Below the pieces are notes generated by a model. It did not search any database, had not been told where the DNA came from, and saw only the letters and a list, made by a program, of their open reading frames with translations. The position numbers were made by a program, and so were the translations under genes. 49,493 nt of DNA from positions 1 through 49,493 of the forward strand of contig NZ_KB898492.1 in assembly GCF_000377645.1 (NCBI RefSeq). Reading direction: 5' to 3'. The DNA is from Thiomonas sp. FB-6. Lineage in GTDB: Bacteria; Pseudomonadota; Gammaproteobacteria; Burkholderiales; Burkholderiaceae_C. Below, one piece after another: positions 40,986 through 49,493 of the stretch (position 1 is the stretch's first letter; each line of letters opens with the position of its first letter).

Positions 40986-41774
40986 TTAAAGGGAGGTTTC
41001 GTCGACGTCGACGAAACGCCCTCCCTGCAGCGGCGGCTCCGGCTCGCCGTCCGCGAGCGGGCCGGCGTGCTCCGTGGCGGAGTCCAGCGGCTTGAACCCG
41101 AGGACCCCGGCGGGATCGGCCTCCCAGTAGCTGCCGGGATTGTCCGAGACTCCGTAGGCCACGGTGTGGCCGACCCGCGGCGCCCGCAGCGCGCAGCCGA
41201 CCAGGCGCACGAAGTCCCGGTGGCTCAGCCAGGTGCGCAGCATGCGCCGGTCGCGGGGGCGCTCGAAGCACGAGCCGATGCGCAGCCCCACCGATTCGAC
41301 GCCGTACTTGTCCCAATACAACTGGGCCAGGTCCTCGCCGAAGGCCTTGGACAGGCCGTAGAAGGAGTCCGGCCGGTGCGGCATGTCGGGGCGGACCTTG
41401 TCCGAGGCCGCGTAGTAGCCGGTGACGTGGTTCGAGCTCGCGTAGACCACGCGGCGCATGCCCTGCAGGCGCGCGGCCTCGAACACGTGGAAACTGCCGC
41501 AGATGTTGGCCGACAGGACCGCGCCGAAAGGCGCGGTGGTGGAAATTCCTCCCAGGTGCACCACGGCCTCCACCCCCTGCAGCGCTCGAAGCGTGGCCTG
41601 CGCATCGGCGAGGTCGCAGCGCAGGAAGGTCTCGTTCGCATGCAGCAGCGCGGGCTCGCGCAGGTCGAGGCTGAGGGTGTCGATGCCCGCGCGCGCGAGC
41701 TCGGCGCGCAGCACCGTGCCCAGTGCGCCGGCAGCGCCGGTGACGGCCAGGCGTGCGTTCCATTCGAGTTCCAT
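40986..41774 (-). CDS. udh: Uronate dehydrogenase (NAD-dependent epimerase family)
   Basis: The 262-residue extended-SDR protein matches uronate dehydrogenase: LAVTGAAGALGTVLR (NAD binding), VHLGGIS, FYGLSKAFGEDLAQLYWDKYG (Tyr-x3-Lys), RIGSCFERPRDRRMLRTWLS and YGVSDNPGSYWEADPAGVLGFKPLDSA. It oxidises glucuronate or galacturonate to the aldarolactone. No other uronate genes are nearby, so it may act on its own or with distant aldarate genes. It is convergent with the HNH-like gene, 10 bp away. Confidence 0.88.
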   Translation of the reverse strand: MELEWNARLAVTGAAGALGTVLRAELARAGIDTLSLDLREPALLHANETFLRCDLADAQATLRALQGVEAVVHLGGISTTAPFGAVLSANICGSFHVFEAARLQGMRRVVYASSNHVTGYYAASDKVRPDMPHRPDSFYGLSKAFGEDLAQLYWDKYGVESVGLRIGSCFERPRDRRMLRTWLSHRDFVRLVGCALRAPRVGHTVAYGVSDNPGSYWEADPAGVLGFKPLDSATEHAGPLADGEPEPPLQGGRFVDVDETSL

Positions 41775-41888
41775 GGGCGCGCTCTCCGGTTCGCGGTTCC
41801 AGACAGAGCGGCATCCTAGCCCCGGCGGCGCCGCAAGCCCCCAAGGCCCGCCAGGGCGGCCCCCGAGCGCCGGAAGCCGGCCGGCACC

Positions 41889-41916
41889 GTCAGGCCGACA
41901 GCGTCAGGCCGACAGC
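41889..41916. repeat. Tandem 14-bp duplication at the end of thiM
   Basis: GTCAGGCCGACAGC occurs twice in a row at 41889-41902 and 41903-41916, and a partial third copy starts at 41917. The thiM stop (41904-41906) lies in the second copy, so the duplication creates a second TLSA-type end in another frame. It looks like a simple slippage product. Confidence 0.7.
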
Positions 41917-42746
41917 GTCAGCCGCAGCCTTTGCTCGAAGGTCTCGCGGTCGAGCAGGTGCACGGCATCCAGCAAGGCCACCTGAAAACTGCCCAGGCCC
42001 CCGCCCGTCCCGAGGGTGCGCTCGGCCGCGCATTCGCCGGCCACGCCCAGCCAGGCCATGGCGGCCAGCGTGGCTCGCCACGGGTCCGGCTGCACCGCGG
42101 CGAAGGCGCCCACCAGGGCGCTGGCCGAGCAGCCCACGCCGGTCACCCGGCTCATCCACGGGTGGCCGTTGGAGAGCACGGCGTGGCGGCCGTCGGCGGC
42201 CACGACATGGTCGCGCGCGCCGGAAATGCACACCACGCCGCGCGTCAGCCCGGCCAGCTTGCATGCCGCGGGCAGGGCCTCGTCCGAGCCCGCCGCGCTG
42301 TCGACGCCGCGGGTTCCCGGCGCCTGTCCGGCCACGCTCATGATTTCCGAGGCGTTGCCGCGCACGATGTCGGGGTAGGCGTCGCCGAACAACTCGGCCA
42401 CCGCGCGGTTGCGGTAGCTGGTGGCTCCGGCTCCCACCGGGTCCAGCACCACCGGCCTGCCGTGTGCGCGCGCGCCGCGCGCGGCCAGGCGCATCGCCCG
42501 CACCCAGGGCGGGGACAGGGTGCCGATATTCAGCACCAGCGCGCCGGCCAGCGCGGCCATCTCCTCGACTTCCTCCTCGGCGTGCGCCATGACCGGTGCG
42601 GCACCGAGCGCCAGCAGCATGTTCGCGCTGAACTGCATGACCACCAGGTTGGTCACGTTGTGCACCAGGGGAATGGCCTCGCGCACCGAGCAGGCGTCCT
42701 GCCAGAGTTCGGCGGCCCCGACCGGGGCGGCGGCGTGCCCGCTCAC
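41904..42746 (-). CDS. thiM: Hydroxyethylthiazole kinase ThiM
   Basis: It phosphorylates 4-methyl-5-hydroxyethylthiazole for thiamine salvage. The 280-residue ribokinase-like protein shows [68 protein letters not shown] and the catalytic block [21 protein letters not shown] start at 42746 overlaps the ubiT stop (GTGA), so it is translationally coupled to the ubiUVT operon. No thiE or thiD is seen in the window. A role for a thiamine gene in a quinone operon is not obvious and may simply reflect co-expression at low oxygen. Confidence 0.92.
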   Translation of the reverse strand: MSGHAAAPVGAAELWQDACSVREAIPLVHNVTNLVVMQFSANMLLALGAAPVMAHAEEEVEEMAALAGALVLNIGTLSPPWVRAMRLAARGARAHGRPVVLDPVGAGATSYRNRAVAELFGDAYPDIVRGNASEIMSVAGQAPGTRGVDSAAGSDEALPAACKLAGLTRGVVCISGARDHVVAADGRHAVLSNGHPWMSRVTGVGCSASALVGAFAAVQPDPWRATLAAMAWLGVAGECAAERTLGTGGGLGSFQVALLDAVHLLDRETFEQRLRLTLSA

Positions 42747-43246
42747 CGCGGGCCCCCCGCGCCGCCCAGCGGCCCGAGGGCGTCGAGGGTGTTTTTCAGC
42801 AGCAGCCCGAACTCGGTGTCGCCCTCCATCACCAGCGCCCGCTCGAAGAACAGGCGGTCGGCGTCGTCGTGGCCGCGCACCAGGCGCCACAGCGCCTGCG
42901 CGGCGCCGCGTATGCACAGTGCGGGAGCGCCCTGCGCCGGCCGGAAACCCCGCGCGTCCAGCAGCAGGCGCGCACGCAGCCCGAGGTCCCGCACCTCCAG
43001 CTCCACCACGCGCCCGCTCAGCGCCGCGCGCGTGGCCTGGTCCAGGCGCGGCAGCAGCACGCGGTCGAGCACCCGCGCCAGCACGACGGACGGGGGCTGC
43101 AGCGGCAGCGAGCGCACGAGGCCTCGCAGGCCGGGCGGTGCGCCCGCGGCCAGCCGTGCAAGCCCGAGCACGCAGGCGTCCAGCCAGCCCTGCGCGGGCT
43201 CGCTGCTCGAGGTTTCATGCAGGGTTCTGGTCGTCATGGAGCCCAT
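42743..43246 (-). CDS. ubiT: UbiT, SCP2-domain lipid carrier for O2-independent ubiquinone synthesis
   Basis: The 167-residue protein has an SCP2-like domain with [35 protein letters not shown], and the characteristic UbiT end [26 protein letters not shown]. UbiT is an accessory factor that binds ubiquinone precursors and is needed with UbiU and UbiV for oxygen-independent hydroxylation. Its position after ubiU and ubiV confirms the assignment. Either ATG 43246 or ATG 43237 could be the start; neither has a strong ribosome-binding site. The stop overlaps the thiM GTG. Confidence 0.9.
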   Translation of the reverse strand: MGSMTTRTLHETSSSEPAQGWLDACVLGLARLAAGAPPGLRGLVRSLPLQPPSVVLARVLDRVLLPRLDQATRAALSGRVVELEVRDLGLRARLLLDARGFRPAQGAPALCIRGAAQALWRLVRGHDDADRLFFERALVMEGDTEFGLLLKNTLDALGPLGGAGGPR

Positions 43247-43255
43247 CCGGGGAGT

Positions 43256-44248
43256 TCAGTCGATCGCGGAGGCCATGCCGGCGGCCCCCTTGGCGTAGCC
43301 GTCCACCAGCGGTCCCGGCAGATCCAGGCCGCGCAGGTGGCGTAGCGCATCGGCGGCATCGGCGCCGTCATTGCACACGGCATCGAAGCTGCGCAGCACC
43401 TCGAAAAAGCCCTGGCTGCACGGTGACAGACGCAGGCGTCCGACCCCGGCCGCGTGCAGTTCCGGCCACGGGCCCAGCACGGCGTGCAGGCCCGCCGACT
43501 GGATCTGCGTGCCGTTGATGCACAGGAAGGCCTGGCCCTCGGTGCTGTCCAGGCGCAGGCCGTCCGCGTCGTCGCGACAGCGGAACTCGCAGGCGTCCTT
43601 GCGCAGGCGATGGTGCCGGGCCGTGAAGCAGCGCGCCGACAGCGCCAACGGCAGGCGCCCGAATCCCCAGGCCTCGGTGGCGATCTCGCCGTGGGGGCCG
43701 CGCACCCGCGCATGCTGCGGGTTGACACGACCGATGGCGGTCGCTGCGAGCTCGACCGGTGCCACCCAGCGCACGGCGCCCAGGGCGGCGTGCTCGCGCA
43801 GCGCGTCGCCGTTGTAGATGTTCAGGTGCGGGCCGATGACAAAGCGCGGCAGGCGGCCGCGCTGCTCCCCGGCCTGCTCCAGCGCCTGCAGCGCCGAGGC
43901 ATCGCCGGCTTCCAGCAGGAATTCCTCCTGCCCCGCGAGTTCGCGCACCGCGCGCCATTCGGCCTCGCTGCTCAGCAGGGGCAGCGTGGCCAGCACCACC
44001 TCCTTGCCGCTGTCGCGCAGTTCGCGCGCCAGCGCGAGCCAGTCGCCCGGCTTCATCTCGGTGCGGCGGGAGCACACGGTCTCGCCCAGCACCACGCAGT
44101 GCGCGGCGCTGTCGGCGACCTCGGCGTAGAAGGCCAGCAGGGCCGGGCGTGGCCACCAGTAGGGCAGCGCGCCGACGGTGAACTCGGTGCGGCTCGCGGC
44201 CGCGCCGGAATCGATGGTCATGGGGGTCTGCGAAGGTGCGAGCTGCAT
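43256..44248 (-). CDS. ubiV: UbiV, U32-family Fe-S hydroxylase subunit for ubiquinone
   Basis: The 330-residue U32 'peptidase-like' protein pairs with UbiU to hydroxylate ubiquinone precursors without O2, using prephenate as oxygen donor in known systems. Candidate [4Fe-4S] ligands are Cys in VVLGETVCSRR and the group ARCFTARHHRLRKDACEFRC. Other family blocks are FVIGPHLNIYNGDAL and WVAPVELAATAI. It starts 4 bp after the ubiU stop and ends 9 bp before ubiT. ATG 44248 is used; ATG 44221 (MTIDSGAAAS) is an alternative that loses nothing conserved. Confidence 0.93.
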   Translation of the reverse strand: MQLAPSQTPMTIDSGAAASRTEFTVGALPYWWPRPALLAFYAEVADSAAHCVVLGETVCSRRTEMKPGDWLALARELRDSGKEVVLATLPLLSSEAEWRAVRELAGQEEFLLEAGDASALQALEQAGEQRGRLPRFVIGPHLNIYNGDALREHAALGAVRWVAPVELAATAIGRVNPQHARVRGPHGEIATEAWGFGRLPLALSARCFTARHHRLRKDACEFRCRDDADGLRLDSTEGQAFLCINGTQIQSAGLHAVLGPWPELHAAGVGRLRLSPCSQGFFEVLRSFDAVCNDGADAADALRHLRGLDLPGPLVDGYAKGAAGMASAID

Positions 44249-44252
44249 GGTG

Positions 44253-45257
44253 TCAGCGCCAGGGCCTGTCGTAGGCGCCCAGCGTGTGTTGCTGGCCTTC
44301 GGCCCAGCGCGCCAGCCGCGCGCTCCAGTCCGCCTGCGGCGCGTAAGGCTCGGAGGAGGCGGCCAGGTCGATCGCCGCGCGCCACACCCGCGTGACCTCG
44401 GCGACGTAGGCCGGGCTGCGCTGCCGGCCTTCGATTTTCACCGCCTTCACGCCGGCCTCGATGAGCCGCGGCAGGATGTCCAGGGTGTTCAGGCTCGTGG
44501 GCTCCTCCAGCGCGTAGTCGCGCTGGCCCTCGACCAGGAAGCGGCCCTTGCACAGGGTCGGGTAGCCGCGCGGCTCGGTGGGGCCGTAGCGGTCGATCAG
44601 CACCTCGTTGAGCCGTGCCTCCACCGTGCCGTCGCGCTCCGTCCAGCGCACCGCCGCCGGCGGAGAGCACACGCCGGCGTTGTTGGGCGACGAACCGGTC
44701 GCATAGGAGGACAGCGCGCAGCGGCCCTCGACCATCACGCACAGGCTGCCGAAGCCGAACACCTCGATGTCCACCGAGGTGTTGCGGATCACGTGGGCCA
44801 CCTGCGACAGGGTCAGCACCCGCGGCAGCACGGCGCGCTGGATTCCGTAATGCCGGCGGTAGAACTCGATGGCCGCGTGGGTCGTGGCCGAGGCCTGTAC
44901 CGACAGGTGCAACCGCAGGCCCGGATGGTTGCGGCTGGCGTGCGCCAGCACCGCGGTGTCGGCGACGATCAGCGCGTCGGCGCCCAGTTCCGCCGCGCGG
45001 TCCACCGCGCGCAGCCACGGGCCGGCGTCGCCCGCATCGGCGAAGGTGTTCAGCGCCATCAGCACCTTCGCGCCCTGCGCGTGGGCCTGCTCCACGCCTG
45101 CCCGCACCTGCGCATCGTCGAAGTTCAGGCCGGCGAAATTGCGGGCGTTGGTGGCATCGCGCAGGCCCAGGTACACGGCGTCGGCTCCGGCCTCCAGCGC
45201 CATCTGCAAGGCGCGCAGCGAGCCGGCAGGACAGACCAGTTCGGGGGCAGCACGCAT
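44253..45257 (-). CDS. ubiU: UbiU, U32-family Fe-S hydroxylase subunit for ubiquinone
   Basis: The 334-residue protein closely follows E. coli UbiU (YhbU): ELVCPAGSLRALQMALEAGADAVYLGL, NARNFAGLNF, HLSVQASATTHAAIEFY, AVLPRVLTLSQV, EVFGFGSLCVMVEGRC, GVCSP, YPTLCKGRFLVEG and VKIEGRQRSPAYV. The four cysteines (SLCVM, GRCAL, GVCSP, TLCKG) are the expected Fe-S ligands. With UbiV and UbiT it makes ubiquinone when oxygen is absent. ATG 45257 fits the conserved N-terminus; an in-frame ATG at 45323 would add 22 residues. An FNR-type box lies 181 bp upstream. Confidence 0.95.
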   Translation of the reverse strand: MRAAPELVCPAGSLRALQMALEAGADAVYLGLRDATNARNFAGLNFDDAQVRAGVEQAHAQGAKVLMALNTFADAGDAGPWLRAVDRAAELGADALIVADTAVLAHASRNHPGLRLHLSVQASATTHAAIEFYRRHYGIQRAVLPRVLTLSQVAHVIRNTSVDIEVFGFGSLCVMVEGRCALSSYATGSSPNNAGVCSPPAAVRWTERDGTVEARLNEVLIDRYGPTEPRGYPTLCKGRFLVEGQRDYALEEPTSLNTLDILPRLIEAGVKAVKIEGRQRSPAYVAEVTRVWRAAIDLAASSEPYAPQADWSARLARWAEGQQHTLGAYDRPWR

Positions 45258-45409
45258 GGGCGGGGTCCCGGTTGGCGTGGAGAGGGCAGAGGAGGTGGGC
45301 GCAACGCGTGGGGAGTGGGACATCGCCAGGAAGTGAGGGGCGAGCCGGGGCCGCGCCTTGGCCGAGGACATGCGGCTGCGAGCGCGCCCGGCTGTTCGGG
45401 CATCGGGCC

Positions 45410-45415
45410 ATTGTC
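45410..45415 (-). promoter_or_regulatory. Candidate -10 element for ubiUVT-thiM
   Basis: On the minus strand it reads GACAAT, matching four of six bases of TATAAT. Its centre is 33 bp from the centre of the FNR-type box, which would place that box near -41 to -43, the class II activating position. Confidence 0.45.
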
Positions 45416-45437
45416 GGCGCCGGTTCGGCATGCTCGT

Positions 45438-45453
45438 CTTGACCGGAGTCAAG
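45438..45453. promoter_or_regulatory. FNR/ANR/DNR-type operator upstream of ubiUVT-thiM
   Basis: CTTGAC-CGGA-GTCAAG is a perfect inverted repeat containing TTGAC-N4-GTCAA, which fits TTGA-N6-TCAA of FNR-family regulators and the TTGAC variant seen for DNR-like proteins. Its spacing to the -10-like GACAAT fits class II activation. Activation at low oxygen or during nitrate respiration matches the role of UbiUVT. The regulator gene is not in the window. Confidence 0.7.
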
Positions 45454-45584
45454 CAGGGCCCAGGCACGCCGATGCGCAGGGCCCGCGGCCGCGCCGCACC
45501 GCGGATCCGAGGGCGGACAGCAGACCCCGCCTCAGGCGGCCGATGCTGCGAGAATCGGAGGCTCCATTCCGAGGAGACCGGGTC

Positions 45585-46466
45585 ATGCGGCCATCCGTGC
45601 CGATCAGCGAGGGAGTGCATGTGCGGCGGGGGGCCGGAGACCTGGACTATCTGCACGTCGGCGCCGCCTCGGGCAGCGCGGTGCTGTGCCTGCAGGGAGC
45701 CCAGCTGCTGGAGTACCGCAGCGCGCGCAGCGCGGCGCCGCTGCTATGGGTGTCGGAAGCGGCCGAGTATCGCCAGGGCCGGCCGCTGCGCGGGGGCATC
45801 CCCATCTGTTGGCCCTGGTTCGGGCCGCACCCGGACGATGCCTCGGCGCCGTCCCACGGCTACGCCCGCATCACGCCGTGGACCCTGCACGCCAGCGAAC
45901 GCGTGGGCGATGCCGTGGCGCTGGAGTTGCGCATGGCCGCGCCCGACGCAGGCCTGCGGCCGTGGCGCGCCGAGCTGGAGTTGCGGGTGGAGGTCGGCGA
46001 ATCCCTGCGGCTGCTGCTGCGCACCCGCAACCTGGAAGCGCGCCCGATGCGCACGAGCGAGGCGCTGCACGCCTACCTGCAGGTGGGCGACGTACGCCGG
46101 GTGCGCCTGCAGGGGCTGGACGGAGCCGCCTTCGTGGACAAGCTCGACGCCATGCGCGGCGGGGTGCATCACGGCGAGTTGCACTTCGACGGGCCCGTGG
46201 ACCGCATGTTCGTGGGCACCACCTCGGCCTGCGTGGTGGAGGACCCCGTGCTGCGCCGGAGCATCCGCGTCAGCAAGCAGGGCTCGGCCAGCACCGTGGT
46301 GTGGAACCCCTGGCAGGACGCAGCCGCCGGCATGCGCGACATGCGCGGTGACGGCTGGGGGCGCATGCTGTGCGTGGAAGCCGGCAACGTCGAACGCGAC
46401 CAGCTGATGCTGGCGCCAGGCGCCGAGCACGTGCTCGGCACCCGCTACGAGCTGCTGGACGCCTGA
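45585..46466 (+). CDS. yeaD: D-hexose-6-phosphate mutarotase (YeaD-like aldose-1-epimerase family)
   Basis: It probably interconverts alpha and beta anomers of hexose 6-phosphates. The 293-residue protein has LRGGIPICWPWFGPHP, SHGYAR (first catalytic His), SEALHAYLQVGD (second His) and MLCVEAGNV (catalytic Glu), the standard YeaD set. The start has GAGGAG nine bases upstream. It is divergent from ubiU and convergent with hflX, so it is likely monocistronic. Confidence 0.92.
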   Translation: MRPSVPISEGVHVRRGAGDLDYLHVGAASGSAVLCLQGAQLLEYRSARSAAPLLWVSEAAEYRQGRPLRGGIPICWPWFGPHPDDASAPSHGYARITPWTLHASERVGDAVALELRMAAPDAGLRPWRAELELRVEVGESLRLLLRTRNLEARPMRTSEALHAYLQVGDVRRVRLQGLDGAAFVDKLDAMRGGVHHGELHFDGPVDRMFVGTTSACVVEDPVLRRSIRVSKQGSASTVVWNPWQDAAAGMRDMRGDGWGRMLCVEAGNVERDQLMLAPGAEHVLGTRYELLDA

Positions 46467-46478
46467 ACGGGTCGCGCG

Positions 46479-46503
46479 CCGGGCCGGTGCGGGCGCGGCC
46501 CGG
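46479..46503. terminator. Hairpin between convergent yeaD and hflX
   Basis: CCGGGCC (46479-46485) and GGCCCGG (46497-46503) are exact inverted repeats with an 11-nt loop in the 40-bp gap between two converging genes. It could end or protect both transcripts. No T-run is present. Confidence 0.4.
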
Positions 46504-46506
46504 GCT

Positions 46507-47877
<1,371 letters not shown>

Positions 47878-47957
47878 GGGCTGCGGGGGTACCGGGTGTT
47901 GCGGGCGAAGCCTCGCATGCTACGCCCGGGCGCGCCCGCGTGGGCGCCGGCCGGGCC

Positions 47958-48371
47958 TCAGCCCGCGGACCCAGGCGGCTGCTCGGCCGGCAGGTAGGCG
48001 AAGCGCGGATCCTCGGGCGTGCCCTCGAGCGCGCTGCCCGGCTGTCCGCGCGGGCGCCAGGTCAGCAGCTGCTCGATTCTGGCGGCCAACTCGAAGTCCT
48101 TGTCGGTCACGCCGTCCGCGCTGTGGGTGCTCAGGCGCACCACCAGGTGGTCGTAGCCCACCGAGAGCTCCGGATGGTGCCATGCCGCCTCGGCCAGGTG
48201 CGCGACGGCGCCCACCGCCAGCACGCTGGCCTTCCAGCCGGCGGTGCGGTAGCGGCGCTGGATGCCGTCGCCGTCGCGCGACCAGCGCGGCAACTCGGCC
48301 CGCAGCCGTGCGTCGACGGCTTGCGCGTCATACACCCGTTCGCGCGGGGCGCTCGCGGAACGCTCGGGCAT
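47958..48371 (-). CDS. 4a-hydroxytetrahydrobiopterin dehydratase (PCD/PhhB)-like protein
   Basis: The 137-residue protein has a pterin-4a-carbinolamine dehydratase motif, AEAAWHHPELSVGYDHLVVRL, followed by STHSADGVTDKDFELAARIEQ. The His-His-Pro-Glu motif is in place. Canonical PCDs recycle pterin for phenylalanine hydroxylase, but no phhA is nearby; many bacteria use PCD-like proteins in molybdopterin or other pterin chemistry. AGGAG lies seven bases before the ATG. The N- and C-terminal tails are longer than usual and probably disordered. Confidence 0.85.
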   Translation of the reverse strand: MPERSASAPRERVYDAQAVDARLRAELPRWSRDGDGIQRRYRTAGWKASVLAVGAVAHLAEAAWHHPELSVGYDHLVVRLSTHSADGVTDKDFELAARIEQLLTWRPRGQPGSALEGTPEDPRFAYLPAEQPPGSAG

Positions 48372-48618
48372 TGCGTTCTCCTGGGGGTTGAGAGTCCTAG
48401 TGGATCTTGGCTCGAATTCTGCCGCGTCGGCGTGTCCGCTCGCAAGAGATGGCGCTGCCGCAAGGCTGGTTGTCGTCGGCACGAAAGCGCAGCCGCTGTG
48501 ATCGCCGACCCGAATCAAGCATTTGTTGGATGTGAAAGGGAAGCGACAGGGCCTGGAGACGGCGAACTTACTCAACCGCCAAGAGTCGAACGGCAATTCG
48601 TCGAATTGGATTCATCGC
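48372..48618. other. Intergenic region without a recognised gene
   Basis: This 247-bp gap between the pterin gene and the pseudogene is less GC-rich than the core. TTGCGA and CAGAAT on the minus strand, 18 nt apart, could form a weak sigma-70 promoter for the pterin gene. Nothing else is recognisable. Confidence 0.4.
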
Positions 48619-49212
48619 ATGGTTCACGATATCGCAGTCATCGGAGCGGGCGCAACCGCTGTCAGCCTGTTGTTATCCCTGAGAGATGAGGCAAGGGCGG
48701 CATTCCTGAGCTATCTGTAGCAGCGCGGGCGGGCGGGGGACCTTCCCCTGCAGGACCTCCTCCTGTCAACGCGCCCGTACATGCACCGGCTGTGGCGGGT
48801 GTTGCCAGCGGATGATCAACTGCGCTTCGTCCGAGTATGGTGCACGCTATGGAGCGTTTGGCGCCACCCAGTCCCGATCGGACTCTATGAGCAACTCCAC
48901 GATGCAGTGCGTGAGGGCATCGTTCATTTCCATCGGATGGATCAGCCCCCGGTGCATCGGGATGGTCAATTTCAGATGCGCACGGAACAGGATCGCACAG
49001 TTCACGGCTCTATTCTTGTGGACGCCACCGGTTGGGGTGCATGCACAGACTCCATCGCTGTGTTGCGGGCGCTTCGCAGCCGCCGATTGATCGAGATTCA
49101 TCCCTGCGGCGGCATTCATGTGGATCCGGTGGGCATGCGGTGCATGGTCGGATCACGACCTCTTCCGGGTCTTTTCGCGATCGGTCCGATTGCCAGGGGC
49201 GTGCTGTTTTGG
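48619..49212 (+). pseudogene. Decayed FAD/NAD(P)-binding oxidoreductase, truncated by an insertion sequence
   Basis: The N-terminal piece starts MVHDIAVIGAGATAVSLLLSL (GxGxxA-type dinucleotide fold) but stops at TAG 48718-48720 after 33 codons. In the same frame after the stop comes PLQDLLLSTRPYMHRLWRVL, then DDQLRFVRVWCTLWSVWRHP, VDATGWG and PLPGLFAIGPIARGVLFW. These are consecutive blocks of the YdhS-like FAD-NAD(P)-binding family. The central region between the first two blocks is missing, and the C-terminus ends where an IS256-type element begins. An ORF from 48781 reads on its own but lacks the cofactor site. Confidence 0.75.
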
Positions 49213-49245
49213 TAATGTCCCGCCGAGTGGTGTAAGTCTTTGGTG

Positions 49246-49284
49246 CGGTGAGCTGCGAAGGGCGTAGCCCGGAGCAGCTCACCG
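49246..49284 (+). promoter_or_regulatory. Stem-loop in the insertion-sequence leader
   Basis: CGGTGAGCTGC (49246-49256) and GCAGCTCACCG (49274-49284) are exact 11-bp arms. The 17-nt loop itself contains GGGC-GTA-GCCC, giving a two-tier hairpin about 94 nt before the transposase ATG. Such structures in IS leaders can stop transcription from neighbouring genes or limit transposase translation. Confidence 0.55.
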
Positions 49285-49377
49285 CGCGCCGGTCGTCCCT
49301 GGAGATGGGGGTGGCCATCGTGAAGTCCGGATAAGGTTGAGGTGCGACCCACCAATCCTTGTCTGAAGGAAACCACG

Positions 49378-49493
49378 ATGACCAACGCCACTATCGCATT
49401 GACCGAGCTCGCTGAGAAGGGGGCCGATGTCGACGTGCTGCGCCAGATGGTGCAGTTCATGGCCCAGCGCCTCATGGAGATCGACGTGGAGGG
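49378..49493 (+). CDS. IS256-family (Mutator-type) transposase, N-terminal fragment (partial)
   Basis: The frame begins MTNATIALTELAEKGADVDV, then LRQMVQFMAQRLMEIDVEG, and runs off the window after 38 codons. This is the typical N-terminus of a subgroup of IS256-like transposases (TELAEKGAD.D.LR.M..F..QR.M..DVE). The DDE catalytic domain lies downstream, outside the window. AAGGA is positioned eight bases before the ATG. Activity cannot be assessed. Confidence 0.8.
   Translation, partial: MTNATIALTELAEKGADVDVLRQMVQFMAQRLMEIDVE

Larger units (their letters stand above)
45258..45584. promoter_or_regulatory. Divergent ubiU / mutarotase control region
   Basis: This 327-bp gap separates leftward ubiUVT-thiM from the rightward mutarotase gene. 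It holds an FNR-type palindrome (45438-45453) and a -10-like element for the minus strand (45410-45415). For the mutarotase, GAGGAG is at 45571-45576. No RNA gene or further ORF is recognised. Confidence 0.55.
49211..49493 (+). mobile_element. IS256-family insertion sequence, left part
   Basis: From about 49211 the sequence stops resembling the broken oxidoreductase. It begins with a putative terminal repeat (GGTAATGTCCCGCCGAGTGG), then a long stem-loop and a transposase start. The right end is outside the window. Base composition is less GC-rich than the neighbours, as expected of an acquired element. Confidence 0.72.

Noticed and set aside
41889-41916. Tandem repeat as a regulatory or CRISPR-like array
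   Set aside because: Only two full 14-bp copies with no spacer; simple slippage at the end of thiM explains it.

Overview
This is a very GC-rich window with tightly packed, often ATGA/GTGA-overlapping genes. Gene content and order (the cysI-DUF934-cysH-cysD-cysN-cobA sulfur operon, ubiU-ubiV-ubiT, GAF/PAS/GGDEF/EAL proteins, an RskA-type ECF sigma system) point to a betaproteobacterium of the order Burkholderiales. The genus cannot be fixed from the sequence alone.

Layout. 1-284 is the 3' end of a group II intron (maturase C-terminus plus domains V and VI), abutting msrA. 295-4621 holds the methionine-sulfoxide repair pair msrB-msrA, divergent katG, and an EamA-type membrane protein. 4640-6623 is a ferritin-like / ECF sigma / RskA-type anti-sigma unit. 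6854-9834 has a pirin gene divergent from ovoA (ovothiol synthesis). 9919-14114 has a PilZ protein and a large GAF-PAS-GGDEF-globin-like-GAF-EAL protein. 14231-20368 is the assimilatory sulfate operon (APS reductase route plus siroheme methylase). 20410-25754 is a purine/molybdoenzyme block (xdhC, coxG, azgA, guaD, a ModE-like regulator) with an MFS remnant. 25751-28704 carries a second GGDEF-EAL protein and a duplicated-fold membrane protein. 28958-36066 is a co-directional lipid-modification operon (FAD oxidoreductase, DUF1365, Cfa-like methyltransferase, chalcone-isomerase-like, MFS, DUF3833 lipoprotein, SDR, DUF1330). 36348-41774 has a GDSL esterase, an OmpW porin, a PdxI-like reductase with a divergent LysR regulator, a secreted HNH-like protein and uronate dehydrogenase. 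41904-45257 is ubiU-ubiV-ubiT-thiM, for O2-independent ubiquinone synthesis plus thiazole salvage. 45585-48371 has a sugar-phosphate mutarotase, hflX and a pterin dehydratase-like gene. The right end is a decayed FAD/NAD(P)-binding pseudogene cut by an IS256-family element that runs off the window.

How it fits together. The strongest cross-window signal is a shared ECF-type promoter, TGAATCCG-N15-CGTA. It lies upstream of the ferritin-like/sigma/anti-sigma unit (minus strand, 6690-6719) and of the lipid-modification operon 22 kb away (28888-28916). A weaker version lies upstream of ovoA (7590-7618). This suggests that one sigma factor couples membrane-lipid modification, a ferritin-like protein and possibly ovothiol synthesis. 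The lipid operon also has a divergent pair of near-identical TGTC[A/T]TGGACA elements about 52 bp apart. The ubiUVT-thiM operon has a palindromic FNR/ANR-type box, TTGAC-N4-GTCAA, at class II distance from a -10 element, which fits anaerobic induction of a low-oxygen quinone pathway.

All calls were made by reading the sequence. No database search was run, so family names rest on recognised motifs and context.
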